A model generated the notes under the pieces. The model was not told where the DNA came from, ran no database searches, and saw only the letters and a list, made by a program, of their open reading frames with translations. This document shows positions 36,420 to 45,838 of a stretch of 64,000 bases of DNA, one piece after another. How positions within the stretch are numbered: position 1 is the stretch's first letter; each line of letters starts with the position of its first letter. This stretch comes from Superficieibacter sp. HKU1 (lineage in GTDB: Bacteria > Pseudomonadota > Gammaproteobacteria > Enterobacterales > Enterobacteriaceae), in the NCBI RefSeq assembly GCF_029319185.1, contig NZ_CP119754.1, positions 2,914,001 through 2,978,000 on the forward strand, written 5' to 3'. The position numbers and the translations under genes were made by a program.

Positions 36420-37739
36420 TTATTTTGAAGCCGCCGTTTCCTGCATTGTCAGCATCTTTTCATACAGCATCAGGAAAGGCATATAGAGCAGAACCCCCAG
36501 CACCAGTAAAATAAGCTGCAAAATGACATTGCGGTAATCGCCGCCGCTGGCCAGATAGCCGGAAATGAGCGGCGGGACGGACCAGGGTATATAGACCACG
36601 ATTTTCGATACCCACCCCAGCGCGGTGGCATAATAGGCGATGACGTAAAGGATTGAAGGAATAAAGGTAAAAGGGATCATCAGTATCGGGTTGAAAATAA
36701 TCGGGAAGCCAAAGATAACCGGTTCGTTGATATTAAAGATCGTCGTCGGGATAACCGTGCGTGAAAAGGAACGCAGCTCCTGGCGTTTGCTTCTGAGAAA
36801 TACTGCGATCACCAGGCACAACGTCATCCCGGTGCCGCCCATGCGTCCGTATAAATCACAGAACGGACGCACGATAATATTCGGGATTTCTTTACCGGCT
36901 GCCCACGCATCCATATTTTGCTGGGTCGCCACCATAATTGGCGCTTCCATAATCGCGCCTGTGATGCCGCCGGGGTTGATGCCCATAGAAAAGACGAAAT
37001 TATTGATGATGTCGATCAGGATATAGGCTGGCAGGTTCGTCGCCAGCCCGAGCAGCGGTGCCTGGATCACTTTATTAATGATCTCATGCAGCTCCATACC
37101 GAAAAAAGCGACAATCAGGCAGGAGGCGAGCGCGAACAGCAACACGGTGATCATCACGGCAAACAGCGTATTAAAGGACTGGATAACTGCCGGAGGCACG
37201 TTGCCTTCAAGGCGAATTTGCAGGTGTTTGTTTTTACAGATTCGGGTAAAAATCTCCGTGGCCAGGCCGCCGCACAGCAGGGAAACAAAGGTGCCGCTGG
37301 TTCCCAGCAGCGCATAGGGCACAGCATCTTTGATCAACACCTTTGCCTGCGCGCCTTCAGGTGTAAAACCGTTCAGTACGGGCATCAGCACAAAAAGGCA
37401 GCTGACGGTGACCAGCGCGGCCATCAGCGGATTGGCAAACTGGCGGTTGCGCGCCAGGTTATAGCTGAAAATAATGCCTATGAGCATCCCGAGGATATTC
37501 ATGGTGCCGTTAACCACTTTATTCCCCATCTCCTGCCAGGCCGCCAGCGTGGCATCGGCAATAAAGCCGGAAAGAATGCCGCCCGGATTTATAATAACAT
37601 TGTTGACCAATATCATCATTCCTGCTAACACCAGGAACGGAATAAGCATAATAAATGCATCACGCATAGTCCGGAGATGAATTTGCGACGCCATCCACTG
37701 CGCCATGGCGAGGGTTTTCTTTAAAAATAGCTCTTTCAT
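36420..37739 (-). CDS. PTS EIIC, lactose/cellobiose family
   Basis: This 439-aa integral membrane permease subunit of the lactose/cellobiose (ChbC-like) family has about ten hydrophobic segments. Family blocks are LRTMRDAFIMLIPFLVLAG, INPGGITGAIMEAPIMV, DLYGRMGGTGMTLCL and FNINEPVIFGFPIIFNP. The ATG at 37739 is preceded by GAGGAA and gives the family N-terminus; the in-frame extension to 37832 is not conserved. It is the first gene of a five-gene minus-strand operon, divergent from the GntR gene across 236 bp. The specific sugar is unknown. Confidence 0.93.
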   Translation of the reverse strand: MKELFLKKTLAMAQWMASQIHLRTMRDAFIMLIPFLVLAGMMILVNNVIINPGGILSGFIADATLAAWQEMGNKVVNGTMNILGMLIGIIFSYNLARNRQFANPLMAALVTVSCLFVLMPVLNGFTPEGAQAKVLIKDAVPYALLGTSGTFVSLLCGGLATEIFTRICKNKHLQIRLEGNVPPAVIQSFNTLFAVMITVLLFALASCLIVAFFGMELHEIINKVIQAPLLGLATNLPAYILIDIINNFVFSMGINPGGITGAIMEAPIMVATQQNMDAWAAGKEIPNIIVRPFCDLYGRMGGTGMTLCLVIAVFLRSKRQELRSFSRTVIPTTIFNINEPVIFGFPIIFNPILMIPFTFIPSILYVIAYYATALGWVSKIVVYIPWSVPPLISGYLASGGDYRNVILQLILLVLGVLLYMPFLMLYEKMLTMQETAASK

Positions 37740-37975
37740 TATTTTTCCTCGATGGGTCCGATTTATATATTCACACCAAGAATTATTTAATGTAATCAAT
37801 AAGTCATATTTATAATTAAATCGCGCTATCATCGGCGAAAGTAGAATGAAACGGCAGGCACCATAAAATCAAGGTTTTTATTTTAAAAGTAGACTACTTT
37901 TAAAATAAATGAGATCTGGATAATGTTTTACCCGACAGGATATAATCATGCCGTTGACGATAGAGGAGAGTCGTT

Positions 37976-38686
37976 TTGCGTAGATATATTCAGATATCAA
38001 ATATAATAAAAGACAGAATTCAGAATGGTGAATATATTGCGGGCGAGAAGATCCCCTATGGCCATCAGCTATGCGAAGAGTTCGCCTGCAGTAAAATCAC
38101 CCTGAATAACGCGCTGGATATTCTGGTCAATGAAGGGTTTATTACCCGGCAACGCGGGCTGGGGACCATCGTAAAAACCGCCTCCCCTCAACAGACGTCG
38201 TACACCTTACCAATTCAGGGCGTCAGCCGTCGGCTGGGGGCGCACGGAGAGGAAGTCCATAGCCACCTGCTGCATTTTGATATCGCCGTTCCGCCTGCGG
38301 ATATCGCCTCGCAGCTGGCGATGGCGGAAGGGCATTACGCCTGGCATTTCAGGCGGGTGCGTTACGTCAGTCAGGAGCCGCTGTCCATTGAAGAGACCTG
38401 GATACCGGTCAAGATCCTGCCGGAATTTACCCGCCAGAATGCGCTGGGGTCGGTATACCAGTTCGTTGAACACTCGCTGAAGAAGATCCCCTGCAGCTCC
38501 CACACGCAGTTTTACTCCCTGCCCAGCGATGAAGAAGCCCGGGAATGGCTTAAGCTTCAGGCAAACGAACCGGTGAGCGTGACGCTTTCAGTGACCTATC
38601 TGAACGACGGCCAGCCGTTCGAATACTGCACCAGCCGCTATCATTACCAGCGCTTTAATTACAACGCGATTGTGCAGCGAAGCTAG
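37976..38686 (+). CDS. GntR/HutC-family regulator of the PTS operon
   Basis: This 236-aa regulator has an N-terminal winged helix (about residues 5-65, EEFACSKITLNNALDILVNEGFITRQ) and a UTRA effector domain (from about 90, ending FEYCTSRYHYQRF). UTRA regulators next to PTS genes usually sense the imported sugar phosphate. Translation appears to start at TTG (37976) after GAGGAGAG; no ATG or GTG fits as well, so expression is probably low. It is divergent from the PTS operon and overlaps the convergent LysR gene end by 32 bp. Confidence 0.9.
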   Translation: MRRYIQISNIIKDRIQNGEYIAGEKIPYGHQLCEEFACSKITLNNALDILVNEGFITRQRGLGTIVKTASPQQTSYTLPIQGVSRRLGAHGEEVHSHLLHFDIAVPPADIASQLAMAEGHYAWHFRRVRYVSQEPLSIEETWIPVKILPEFTRQNALGSVYQFVEHSLKKIPCSSHTQFYSLPSDEEAREWLKLQANEPVSVTLSVTYLNDGQPFEYCTSRYHYQRFNYNAIVQRS

Positions 38687-39581
38687 CCTGTACGCTTGCG
38701 CATTGCGCTTTCACCGCGTCATACAGCAGCCGTACGGCGGGAGAAAGCTGCTGGCGGTGCGGACAAATCATATTCAGCGGTACGCTTTCGCCCTGATACT
38801 GTGTCAGGATCGGCTGTAAGCGCCCTGCGTCCACGTCATCGCTGACATCCAGCCAGGATTTATAGGCAATTCCCTCACCCGCTATCGCCAGACGACGAAT
38901 AACTTCCGCATCATCGCTCATAATAGCGCCAGAGACATTTACCTCATGAATTTCCCCGTCTTTCAGTAACGTCCAGCGATCGTGTAATTTGCCACGCAAC
39001 ATAAAGGTGAGCGCATTATGCTGCGCCAGTTCGGATAGCGAACGTGGTTCCCCATGCTGACGCAGCCAGGCTGGCGAAGCCACCAGCACGCGCCGGTTGT
39101 CGGGCGCGACCGGCAACGAAATATAGGAAGCGTCGCCGTTAGTGCCGTAGCGAAACGCGACATCGACTGGATCTTTAAACACATCCGTAATCTGGTCGGA
39201 GAAAAGCAGGCGCAGGCGTAATGCGGGGTGCCGCTGACCAAAAGCGCGAAATACGCTAAGCAGGAGGTGACGCCCGAGGTCTGACGGTACCGCAATTTGC
39301 AGCGTGCCGCGCACGTCGTCATCGGGCGTCTGAATTTTTTGCATACCGGCATGCATGGTCTCCAGCATCTGCATGGCATAAGGCAGCCAGCTCTCCCCTT
39401 CCACCGTCAGCCGCAGGCTGCGCGTGGAGCGTGCAAAGAGGCGGATGGTTAACGCTTTTTCCAGCCGTTTGATGGCCGCGCTGACCTGCGCCGGGGGCAA
39501 TCCCGCTTCGCGTGCCGCCTCACTAAAGCTGTTTAACGCTGCGGCGCGCACAAACAACGTCAAATCTTCCAGCCTGAACAT
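38655..39581 (-). CDS. LysR-family regulator divergent from an oxidoreductase
   Basis: This 308-aa LysR-type regulator of the large CrgA/DsdC-like clade has a winged helix at about residues 4-62 (DLTLFVRAAALNSFSEAAREAGLPPAQVSAAIKRLE) and an effector domain beyond. The ATG at 39581 has GGGAG 5 nt upstream; GTG at 39587 is possible but too close to it. It is divergent from the quinone oxidoreductase gene (110 bp apart), its likely target. Its 3' end overlaps the GntR gene. Confidence 0.9.
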   Translation of the reverse strand: MFRLEDLTLFVRAAALNSFSEAAREAGLPPAQVSAAIKRLEKALTIRLFARSTRSLRLTVEGESWLPYAMQMLETMHAGMQKIQTPDDDVRGTLQIAVPSDLGRHLLLSVFRAFGQRHPALRLRLLFSDQITDVFKDPVDVAFRYGTNGDASYISLPVAPDNRRVLVASPAWLRQHGEPRSLSELAQHNALTFMLRGKLHDRWTLLKDGEIHEVNVSGAIMSDDAEVIRRLAIAGEGIAYKSWLDVSDDVDAGRLQPILTQYQGESVPLNMICPHRQQLSPAVRLLYDAVKAQCASVQASFAAQSRCN

Positions 39582-39691
39582 TTTCACTCCCGGAATATAA
39601 GTGCTGTTGCCGGTGAACCGTTTTTCCCGTCGCAGGGGGAACTATTATTGATTCATCAACACAATAACTGTTTACCATCCCAGGAGTCATT

Positions 39692-40699
39692 ATGAAAGCC
39701 ATCGTCATTAACCGGGCTGCGCAGAACGGCAGCAATATTGATTTTTTACAGGATGTCGAACTGCCCACGCCAGTGGCGCACGGACACGATCTGCTGGTGG
39801 AGGTGAAAGCAATTTCGGTGAATCCCGTAGACACCAAGGTCCGCGCCGGTTTTGACGCTGACCAGCCGCGGGTACTGGGCTGGGACGCAACGGGCGTGGT
39901 GGTGGCCAAAGGCGATAAGGTGACGCTGTTCAATGAGGGAGATGAGGTGTGGTATGCCGGGGCGTTAACGCGAGCGGGCAGCAACAGTGAATTGCAGCTG
40001 GTGGATGAGCGTATCGTGGCGCTTAAGCCAAAGCGTATTGATAACGCGGCCGCGGCGGCCCTGCCGCTAACGGCGATCACCGCATGGGAGCTGTTATTTC
40101 ACCGGCTGGGAATTAAAGAAGGCGGTGGTGAAGGCGAGAGTTTACTGATCGTCGGTGCGGCGGGCGGCGTGGGTTCAATTCTGACGCAGCTGGCGCGAAA
40201 ATTAACTCGTCTGACGGTGATCGGCACCGCCTCGCGTCCGGCCAGCCAGCAGTGGGTGACGGAGGCTGGCGCACATCATGTGATCGACCACAGCCAGTCC
40301 TTCAGCGCGCAGCTTGAGGGCATCGGTATTAAAGAGGTGAACTACGTTGCCAGTCTGACCCATACCGATGAGCACTATCAGGCCATCGTTGAAGCGCTGG
40401 CACCGCAGGGTAAACTGGCGCTGATTGACGATCCGCAAAGCCTGGACGCTCTGCCGCTTAAAAAGAAAAGTATTTCGCTGCACTGGGAGTTTATGTTTAC
40501 CCGCTCCATGTTCGGGACTCACGATATGATTGAACAGCATCACCTGCTCACCCGCGTTGCGTCACTGATTGACGATGGGACGCTGGTCAGCACGCTGGGC
40601 GAGCATTACGGAAAGATTAACGCGGAAAATATACGCAAAGCCCATCGGCTTCTGGAGACGGGACGCTCGGTCGGGAAGATTGTGCTGGAAGGATTCTGA
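39692..40699 (+). CDS. Zinc-type alcohol dehydrogenase-like / quinone oxidoreductase
   Basis: This 335-aa medium-chain dehydrogenase/reductase belongs to the zinc-binding-dehydrogenase-like family that lacks structural zinc. The N-terminal GroES-like part contains VNPVDTKVRAGF and GWDATGVV; the Rossmann part has LLIVGAAGGVGSILTQLA (about residues 150-167). Catalytic zinc ligands are not evident. It probably reduces quinones or reactive enones with NADPH, by analogy with its family. It is divergent from a LysR regulator and monocistronic, with a hairpin downstream. Confidence 0.9.
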   Translation: MKAIVINRAAQNGSNIDFLQDVELPTPVAHGHDLLVEVKAISVNPVDTKVRAGFDADQPRVLGWDATGVVVAKGDKVTLFNEGDEVWYAGALTRAGSNSELQLVDERIVALKPKRIDNAAAAALPLTAITAWELLFHRLGIKEGGGEGESLLIVGAAGGVGSILTQLARKLTRLTVIGTASRPASQQWVTEAGAHHVIDHSQSFSAQLEGIGIKEVNYVASLTHTDEHYQAIVEALAPQGKLALIDDPQSLDALPLKKKSISLHWEFMFTRSMFGTHDMIEQHHLLTRVASLIDDGTLVSTLGEHYGKINAENIRKAHRLLETGRSVGKIVLEGF

Positions 40700-40708
40700 G
40701 AGGAGAAG

Positions 40709-40732
40709 GCGCGACGGAGCGATCCGTCGCGC
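40709..40732. terminator. Hairpin between convergent genes
   Basis: A perfect 10-bp stem GCGCGACGGA with loop GCGA and complement TCCGTCGCGC lies between the oxidoreductase gene stop (10 bp away) and the convergent WecA-like gene stop. There is no T run, so it could serve both strands as a weak terminator or mRNA end. Confidence 0.65.
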
Positions 40733-40740
40733 GCTTGAGC

Positions 40741-41751
40741 TTAACGGTGAAACACTTTCATTGAAAACCGGACCCACGCGGCAAAGCACAGCAGGAATAG
40801 CGTCAGGCTCACCCACTCGGCGATTTGCAGGCGATCAAAAACGATACCAACTGACGCACATAACACCGCAGCGGCGAAGAGGATCACCAGCGTCCGGCGG
40901 CTGCTGTAACCGCACTTCATGATGATATGGTGGATATGACCGCGGTCCGGACGGAACGGGCTGCTACCGCTAAGAATACGCCGCAGGGACACGGCGGACA
41001 TATCCGCCAGCGGAAGCGCAATCAGCCACAGTGCGGTAACGGGCGCGATGATCGCATCGTCGTTTTGCGTTGCCATTACCAGCAGCCAGATGGCGGCAAA
41101 GCCGATCACCGTACTGCCGGCATCGCCCATAAATACTTTGCGTTTGGTGCCGCCAAACAGACCAAGATTAGCCATCAGATAAGGCATGATGGCCAGGACC
41201 AGCGCCAGACACCAGTGCCATGCGCCAATGTTGCCATGCAGATAAAACAGAATGCCCAGTGCGCCAAAGGTGACACACGATACTGCGCCGAGTAATCCAT
41301 CAATGCCGTCAATCATGTTAAAAGCATTAATCGATGCCCAAATAGCAATCAGGGTAATCAGATATCCCACTACACCGAGCGTGACGACATAACCCGGAAT
41401 AATTTCTCCCAGCGAGGCTAGCCATAATCCCGATCGCATCATCAGGACGGCGGCTATCGCCTGGGCAATCACCCGCGGCAGCACCGGAAGGTTAAAGCGA
41501 TCGTCGAGTACGCCGACAATTAACAGCATTGAAATACAGAACCAGAATACCTGCTGGTGGGGTAGCCACTGCGGGTTTAGATATTGCAGGGCGCTCATCG
41601 CTACCCATACTGAAATACCGCCGACGAGAGGAATGTGACCTTCATGAACTTTACGTGCATCTGGTTTATCGACCAGCCCGAAGACGGGTGCGGTCAATCC
41701 TGCAACTGCCAGGCCACCAATAGCACTGATCAGGATCATCACGAAATCCAT
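40741..41751 (-). CDS. WecA-like undecaprenyl-phosphate sugar-1-phosphate transferase
   Basis: This 336-aa MraY/WecA-family integral membrane protein has about ten hydrophobic segments. It carries the aspartate motifs of the active site: DDRFNLP, NAFNMIDGIDGLLG and VFMGDAGST, with HIHH in RPDRGHIHHIIMK as in WecA. It should transfer a sugar 1-phosphate (GlcNAc-1-P by analogy) to undecaprenyl phosphate and so start a polysaccharide repeat unit. E. coli WecA (367 aa) has a longer basic C-terminus, absent here. The gene follows etk by 124 bp in the same orientation; gfc operons of E. coli end at etk. Confidence 0.92.
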   Translation of the reverse strand: MDFVMILISAIGGLAVAGLTAPVFGLVDKPDARKVHEGHIPLVGGISVWVAMSALQYLNPQWLPHQQVFWFCISMLLIVGVLDDRFNLPVLPRVIAQAIAAVLMMRSGLWLASLGEIIPGYVVTLGVVGYLITLIAIWASINAFNMIDGIDGLLGAVSCVTFGALGILFYLHGNIGAWHWCLALVLAIMPYLMANLGLFGGTKRKVFMGDAGSTVIGFAAIWLLVMATQNDDAIIAPVTALWLIALPLADMSAVSLRRILSGSSPFRPDRGHIHHIIMKCGYSSRRTLVILFAAAVLCASVGIVFDRLQIAEWVSLTLFLLCFAAWVRFSMKVFHR

Positions 41752-41786
41752 ATAATTCTCCAGTATTTTCCGTGCACATAGACAGA

Positions 41787-41862
41787 CCGCCAGGGGTCGA
41801 AACTGGCGGCGGATTTTTTTGATTTATAACGAAGCGAAATGCCCCGGCAGCGGATGCCGGGG
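41787..41862. terminator. Two hairpins between etk and the WecA-like gene
   Basis: Hairpin one, CCGCCAG-N9-CTGGCGG (41787-41809), is followed on the plus strand by CGGA and seven T. Hairpin two, CCCCGGCA-GCGGA-TGCCGGGG (41842-41862), lies 14 bp after the etk stop on the minus strand. The second could attenuate minus-strand transcription into the WecA-like gene. The first would stop plus-strand antisense RNA. Confidence 0.55.
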
Positions 41863-41875
41863 GGTAGTGCGGGGA

Positions 41876-44050
41876 TTATTTCTTATCGGTATAGCTATAG
41901 CCGTAGTGATTGTATCCGTAGCCATAGTAGCTGCTGGCACGTTTGATGACGCCGTTGAGGATCGCGCCCTTCACGTTTACGCCCGCCTGCTCAAGGCGCT
42001 GTACGCAGACCGTCATTTCTTTCACGCTGTTGACTTCGAAACGTGCCACTACCAGACAGGTACCGGCAGAGCGACCGATAACGGCAGCGTCGGTCACCGC
42101 CAGAATCGGCGGCGTATCAATGACTACCATATCGTAATGTTCGCTTGCCCAGGCCAGCAGTTCACGGAAACGATCGTGCATCAGCAGTTCAGCCGGGTTT
42201 GGCGGCACCTGACCACGGGTCAGAACGTCAAAACCCCCTTTGCTGAAGTTCTGGATAGCCGCTTCAACCGTTGATTTACCGGACAATACGGTAGACAGGC
42301 CGTCAGTGTTGCTGAAATTAAACAGATCGTGCGCATAACCGCGACGCATGTCCGCATCGATATAAAGCACTTTCTGTCCCGCCTGCGCAACGATAGCCGC
42401 CAGCGTACTACTGACGAAGGTTTTACCGCTGTCCGGCGTGGCCCCGGAAATCATCAGCACATTATTGGTCGATTCCATCATCGCAAAGTGCAGACTGGTA
42501 CGCAGACCACGAATGGCTTCTACCGACAGGTCGATCGGATTATCGACCGCGAGGAACGGGATATTCTTGGTCTTATGCTGGGTACGGGAAGAGAAGATGT
42601 TTTTGCTTCTCAGGCGGGTTTTCTGCGCCAGCCAGTCGGACATAGGGATGGTCGCATATACGTTTATGCCCTGCTCTTCCAGCTGTTCAGGCGAATCAAT
42701 ACCCTTACGCAGCAGCATGCGCGCCAGCACCAGACCGATGGAAACAAACAGGCCCATCAATAAGCCCAGCGCAACTACCAGCGCTTTTTTTGGCTTGATC
42801 GGCAGCGGCTGAGTCACCGCCGGATCGATGATGCGCACGTTACCGATAGCGCTCGACTGGGCAATGCTCAGCTCCTGCTGACGGTTTAACAGCTGGAGAT
42901 AGACCGCACGTCCGGATTCCACATCGCGGCTCAGACGCAGGATCTCCTGCTGGGTGCCCGGCATGGATGACACACGTTTATTCAGACGCGCTTTTTCCTG
43001 CTCCAGCGTTTCACGCTTCTCCATCAGCGCCCGGTAGGTCGGGTGATCCTTTTTATACAGCTGGGAGATTTCCGCTTCGCGGAAGGTCAGCTCGTTGAGC
43101 TGGTTGTCCGCATTCACAATCTGTTCAAGAACCGATTTTGCTTCCAGGTTCAGGTCGACGGAATCGCTCTGCTTACGATAGGCATTAAGTTTATCTTCCG
43201 CCTGATCGAGGTCGCTGCGTACCTGAGGCAGTTGCTTTTGCAAAAATTCCAGGCTCTTGGAATCCTGCGCCGCCTGGCGGGCAATATTTTGCTGCAGGTA
43301 GTTGTCAGAGATGCTGTTCAGAATGCGGGCGATGAGCTGCGGATCTTCTCCGGTGACGGTCAGACCCAGCATGCCGCTGTCTTTGGTTTTTTCGCTGACG
43401 GTGAAGTCCTTGAGCAATTCATTAATCGCTTCAAGATCGGTCAACTGACGCAGGGTAAAACGGGTGCCCGGTTCCGCAGCAATATCGGCGATTTTGAGGG
43501 AGAAACCGTTTTTATCGATCAGCTGACCAATCTGCCCGTCTACCGTAAAGTCGTCACCTTCTACCTGAAAATGCCCTTTTTCACCGACGGTAAGGGTAAA
43601 TTCCTGTTGGGCCATCTCTTTTGGTACGGCAAGCCAGCTCAACGCAATCACGCCCGGCGTTTGGCCTGTTAATCGCGCCCAGCCACGACCAAAGACCGGA
43701 AAATAGTCCTGCTCGACGACATTACGCAGGCTAAGGTCATCAATGGTTTTACCAAGGATCATGCGCGACTGAAGCAGCTGAATTTCAGGCGCGGATTCCG
43801 GCGACGAATCCGGGATCATTTGGCTCAGGCTGCTGAGGATCGCATTCCCCTGCTTTTGTTCCACCTGAATTAACGCATCCGCCTGATATACCGGCGTAGA
43901 AAACAGCGCATAAATCACGGCGATAATCGTAAAAAACGCGGTGACGAAAAAGATAAGTTTTTTATGGTCGATCAGATCGCCCAGAAGACGCCCTAAATCC
44001 AGCTCGTTGTTCGCGGTTTCAGCAGGGGCAGTTGTGACTTTTGTCGACAT
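41876..44050 (-). CDS. etk: Tyrosine kinase Etk of the group 4 capsule operon
   Basis: This 724-aa inner-membrane polysaccharide co-polymerase and BY-kinase has a Wzz-like N-terminal part with two membrane segments (about residues 30-50 and 425-445) around a coiled periplasmic region. The cytoplasmic kinase domain has Walker A GATPDSGKTF (about 535-545), Walker A' with DADMRRGY and Walker B VVIDTPP. The C-terminal tyrosine cluster (YYGYGYNHYGYSY) is autophosphorylated. It matches E. coli Etk (726 aa) along its length. It controls chain length and export together with GfcE and is dephosphorylated by Etp, encoded 19 bp upstream. Confidence 0.97.
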   Translation of the reverse strand: MSTKVTTAPAETANNELDLGRLLGDLIDHKKLIFFVTAFFTIIAVIYALFSTPVYQADALIQVEQKQGNAILSSLSQMIPDSSPESAPEIQLLQSRMILGKTIDDLSLRNVVEQDYFPVFGRGWARLTGQTPGVIALSWLAVPKEMAQQEFTLTVGEKGHFQVEGDDFTVDGQIGQLIDKNGFSLKIADIAAEPGTRFTLRQLTDLEAINELLKDFTVSEKTKDSGMLGLTVTGEDPQLIARILNSISDNYLQQNIARQAAQDSKSLEFLQKQLPQVRSDLDQAEDKLNAYRKQSDSVDLNLEAKSVLEQIVNADNQLNELTFREAEISQLYKKDHPTYRALMEKRETLEQEKARLNKRVSSMPGTQQEILRLSRDVESGRAVYLQLLNRQQELSIAQSSAIGNVRIIDPAVTQPLPIKPKKALVVALGLLMGLFVSIGLVLARMLLRKGIDSPEQLEEQGINVYATIPMSDWLAQKTRLRSKNIFSSRTQHKTKNIPFLAVDNPIDLSVEAIRGLRTSLHFAMMESTNNVLMISGATPDSGKTFVSSTLAAIVAQAGQKVLYIDADMRRGYAHDLFNFSNTDGLSTVLSGKSTVEAAIQNFSKGGFDVLTRGQVPPNPAELLMHDRFRELLAWASEHYDMVVIDTPPILAVTDAAVIGRSAGTCLVVARFEVNSVKEMTVCVQRLEQAGVNVKGAILNGVIKRASSYYGYGYNHYGYSYTDKK

Positions 44051-44069
44051 AACGAATATTTATCCCGTT

Positions 44070-44516
44070 TTATTTTCCGAGCCTGACAGCCCATTCTTTA
44101 CTGGCCTGCTCAAGCAGTCCGTAAACGTGTTCAAAGGCCTCATGGCTTTTGCGGTAGGGGTCAGGAATTTCCTTTTTACCCGCCCATTGACCAAAGAGCA
44201 TGGTTTTGCCTCTTACCTCGGGCGCGATAGCCGTCACCTGCTCAATATGGGCAGGTTCCATCACCAGAATCAGGTCGTAATCGCGCGCCATGGCGGGAGT
44301 GAGTTTGCGTGCGATATGCCCTTCCAGCGAAACGCCGTGCGCTGCCGCCACTTCTATCGCGGTGGCATCGGCAGGCTGGCCGCTCAGGCCAAAAGTGCCT
44401 GCCGAGTCGACTTTCATGTCAGGAAGCGTATGCCGCAGCAAACGTTCCCCGGTAGGGGAACGGCAAATATTTCCGGTACAAATTACCAGGATCGAGCTAA
44501 ACATTAATCTGGCCAT
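44070..44516 (-). CDS. etp: Low-molecular-weight protein tyrosine phosphatase Etp
   Basis: This 148-aa enzyme dephosphorylates Etk. The CX5R signature CTGNICRS places the nucleophile at Cys13 and the Arg at residue 19; the general acid loop DPYRKS is near residue 119. The length is identical to E. coli Etp. Its start overlaps the gfcE stop by 13 nt, indicating translational coupling within gfcE-etp-etk. Confidence 0.97.
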   Translation of the reverse strand: MARLMFSSILVICTGNICRSPTGERLLRHTLPDMKVDSAGTFGLSGQPADATAIEVAAAHGVSLEGHIARKLTPAMARDYDLILVMEPAHIEQVTAIAPEVRGKTMLFGQWAGKKEIPDPYRKSHEAFEHVYGLLEQASKEWAVRLGK

Positions 44517-45643
44517 CTTTCGATATAACGAGCGGTTTCCGTCAGGTCATGAACACCGGTGATAGTCGGTACCAGCTGTGAAATCACGCGGTTCCAGCGC
44601 ACCAGCGGTGCGGTTGTTACATAAACGATATCGTACGGTTCAAGCTGGAATTCGGTTCCCAGCACCATCGCCGACGCATCCTGCGCGTTCAGCTGATAGA
44701 TATTGGCGATTTTGCCGTTCTGCTTGCCTTTCAGGGAGCGGATAACAAAGATGCCGGTCGCGTCGGACATATCCTGCTTCATGCCTTCCGCATTGCCCAG
44801 CGCTTCGGCCAGGGTCATGCCGCTGCGATCCATTTTAAGCGTGCTTTGTTTACCCACCTCACCCATCACAAAGACTTTCAGATCGTCATTGCGCGGGATA
44901 AACAGGATGTCACCCGGATAGAGTAGTTTATTCTGGGTCAAATCGCCGCGCTGCATCAGCGCCCACAGCGAAATTTTGGTGTCGTGACCGTCATGCGTCA
45001 GTACTACGTTGCGCCAGTCGGCATCCTGCGTCAGACCGCCGGCGTTGTTGATCGCATCCATTACCGTTAAAGGGATATTGGTAATCGGCTGCTGTCCTGA
45101 TTTCGCCACTTCACCCGTCACATAGGCTTTCTGCGAACGGAAGGCCGCAATGCTGACGTCAACCTGCGGGCTTTCGATAACCGAATCCAGACGTGCGGTA
45201 ATTTCATCGCGCACCTGCGCCAGCGTTTTGCCCGCAACGCGCATTTTGCCAACGTAAGGATAGAAGATGGTGCCATCAGCACTCACCCAGTTACCGGTAT
45301 CGCTAGCGCTGCGATACTGCCCCGCCGGAGTGGTCAGTTCAGGGTGATCCCACACGGTTACCATCAGTACGTCACCGACGCCGATGCGATACTGGTAGGT
45401 TTTCAGGAGATCGTCCAGCTGGGGATTGGCCTTCGAGATGACCGATACCGGACGAAGTTGATCAATCAGCCCCGGCGTCATGGGGTACACATTGACCATT
45501 CTGTTCAAATCGTAATCGCTATCAGGAAGATCGATAACATCTTTTCCACTGGTGCTCAAACCCTGCCCCGGAATGATGGTACAGCCTGCTAACGCCCCGA
45601 CAGCCAATGCCACGAGAGAAACCCTAAGAATACTCTTTTTCAT
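44504..45643 (-). CDS. gfcE: Outer-membrane polysaccharide export protein GfcE (Wza-like)
   Basis: This 379-aa lipoprotein is a homologue of Wza and forms the outer-membrane channel for capsule export. The lipobox LAGC puts the lipidated cysteine at residue 21. Polysaccharide-export/SLBB domains follow ([48 protein letters not shown]), with a C-terminal amphipathic helix region ending ARYIERWPD. It corresponds to E. coli YccZ/GfcE (379 aa). It is separated from gfcD by 195 bp. Confidence 0.96.
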   Translation of the reverse strand: MKKSILRVSLVALAVGALAGCTIIPGQGLSTSGKDVIDLPDSDYDLNRMVNVYPMTPGLIDQLRPVSVISKANPQLDDLLKTYQYRIGVGDVLMVTVWDHPELTTPAGQYRSASDTGNWVSADGTIFYPYVGKMRVAGKTLAQVRDEITARLDSVIESPQVDVSIAAFRSQKAYVTGEVAKSGQQPITNIPLTVMDAINNAGGLTQDADWRNVVLTHDGHDTKISLWALMQRGDLTQNKLLYPGDILFIPRNDDLKVFVMGEVGKQSTLKMDRSGMTLAEALGNAEGMKQDMSDATGIFVIRSLKGKQNGKIANIYQLNAQDASAMVLGTEFQLEPYDIVYVTTAPLVRWNRVISQLVPTITGVHDLTETARYIERWPD

Positions 45644-45818
45644 TATGTAAAATCATCTGTGGTTCAAATGGTTTAGTGTCAATCCGATTGCATTTCCGGC
45701 AATCTTATTAACGTGCGCTATCAATATTGTTTTTATCACGTCATGCGAAGAGATAAAAACAGAATGTCGGCCCTAAAATGAACGTTGTTCTCAAAGATAA
45801 AAATTTTTTACCTTTTGC

Positions 45819-45832
45819 GGGCGTTTACGCCC
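45819..45832 (-). terminator. Small hairpin after gfcD
   Basis: GGGCGTTTACGCCC lies immediately after the gfcD stop on the minus strand and is followed by AAAAGG and an A/T run. It is a weak terminator or attenuator in the 195-bp gfcD-gfcE gap (45644-45838). I see no other element there. Confidence 0.45.
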
Positions 45833-45838
45833 ACCAGC

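Noticed and set aside
37349..37628. Long plus-strand frame (36918-37628) opposite the EIIC gene
   Set aside because: It mirrors codon bias of a clear EIIC gene and encodes a His/Gln-rich sequence without recognisable features.
43043..43672. 209-codon plus-strand frame opposite etk
   Set aside because: Antisense shadow of a well-conserved kinase gene; no independent support.
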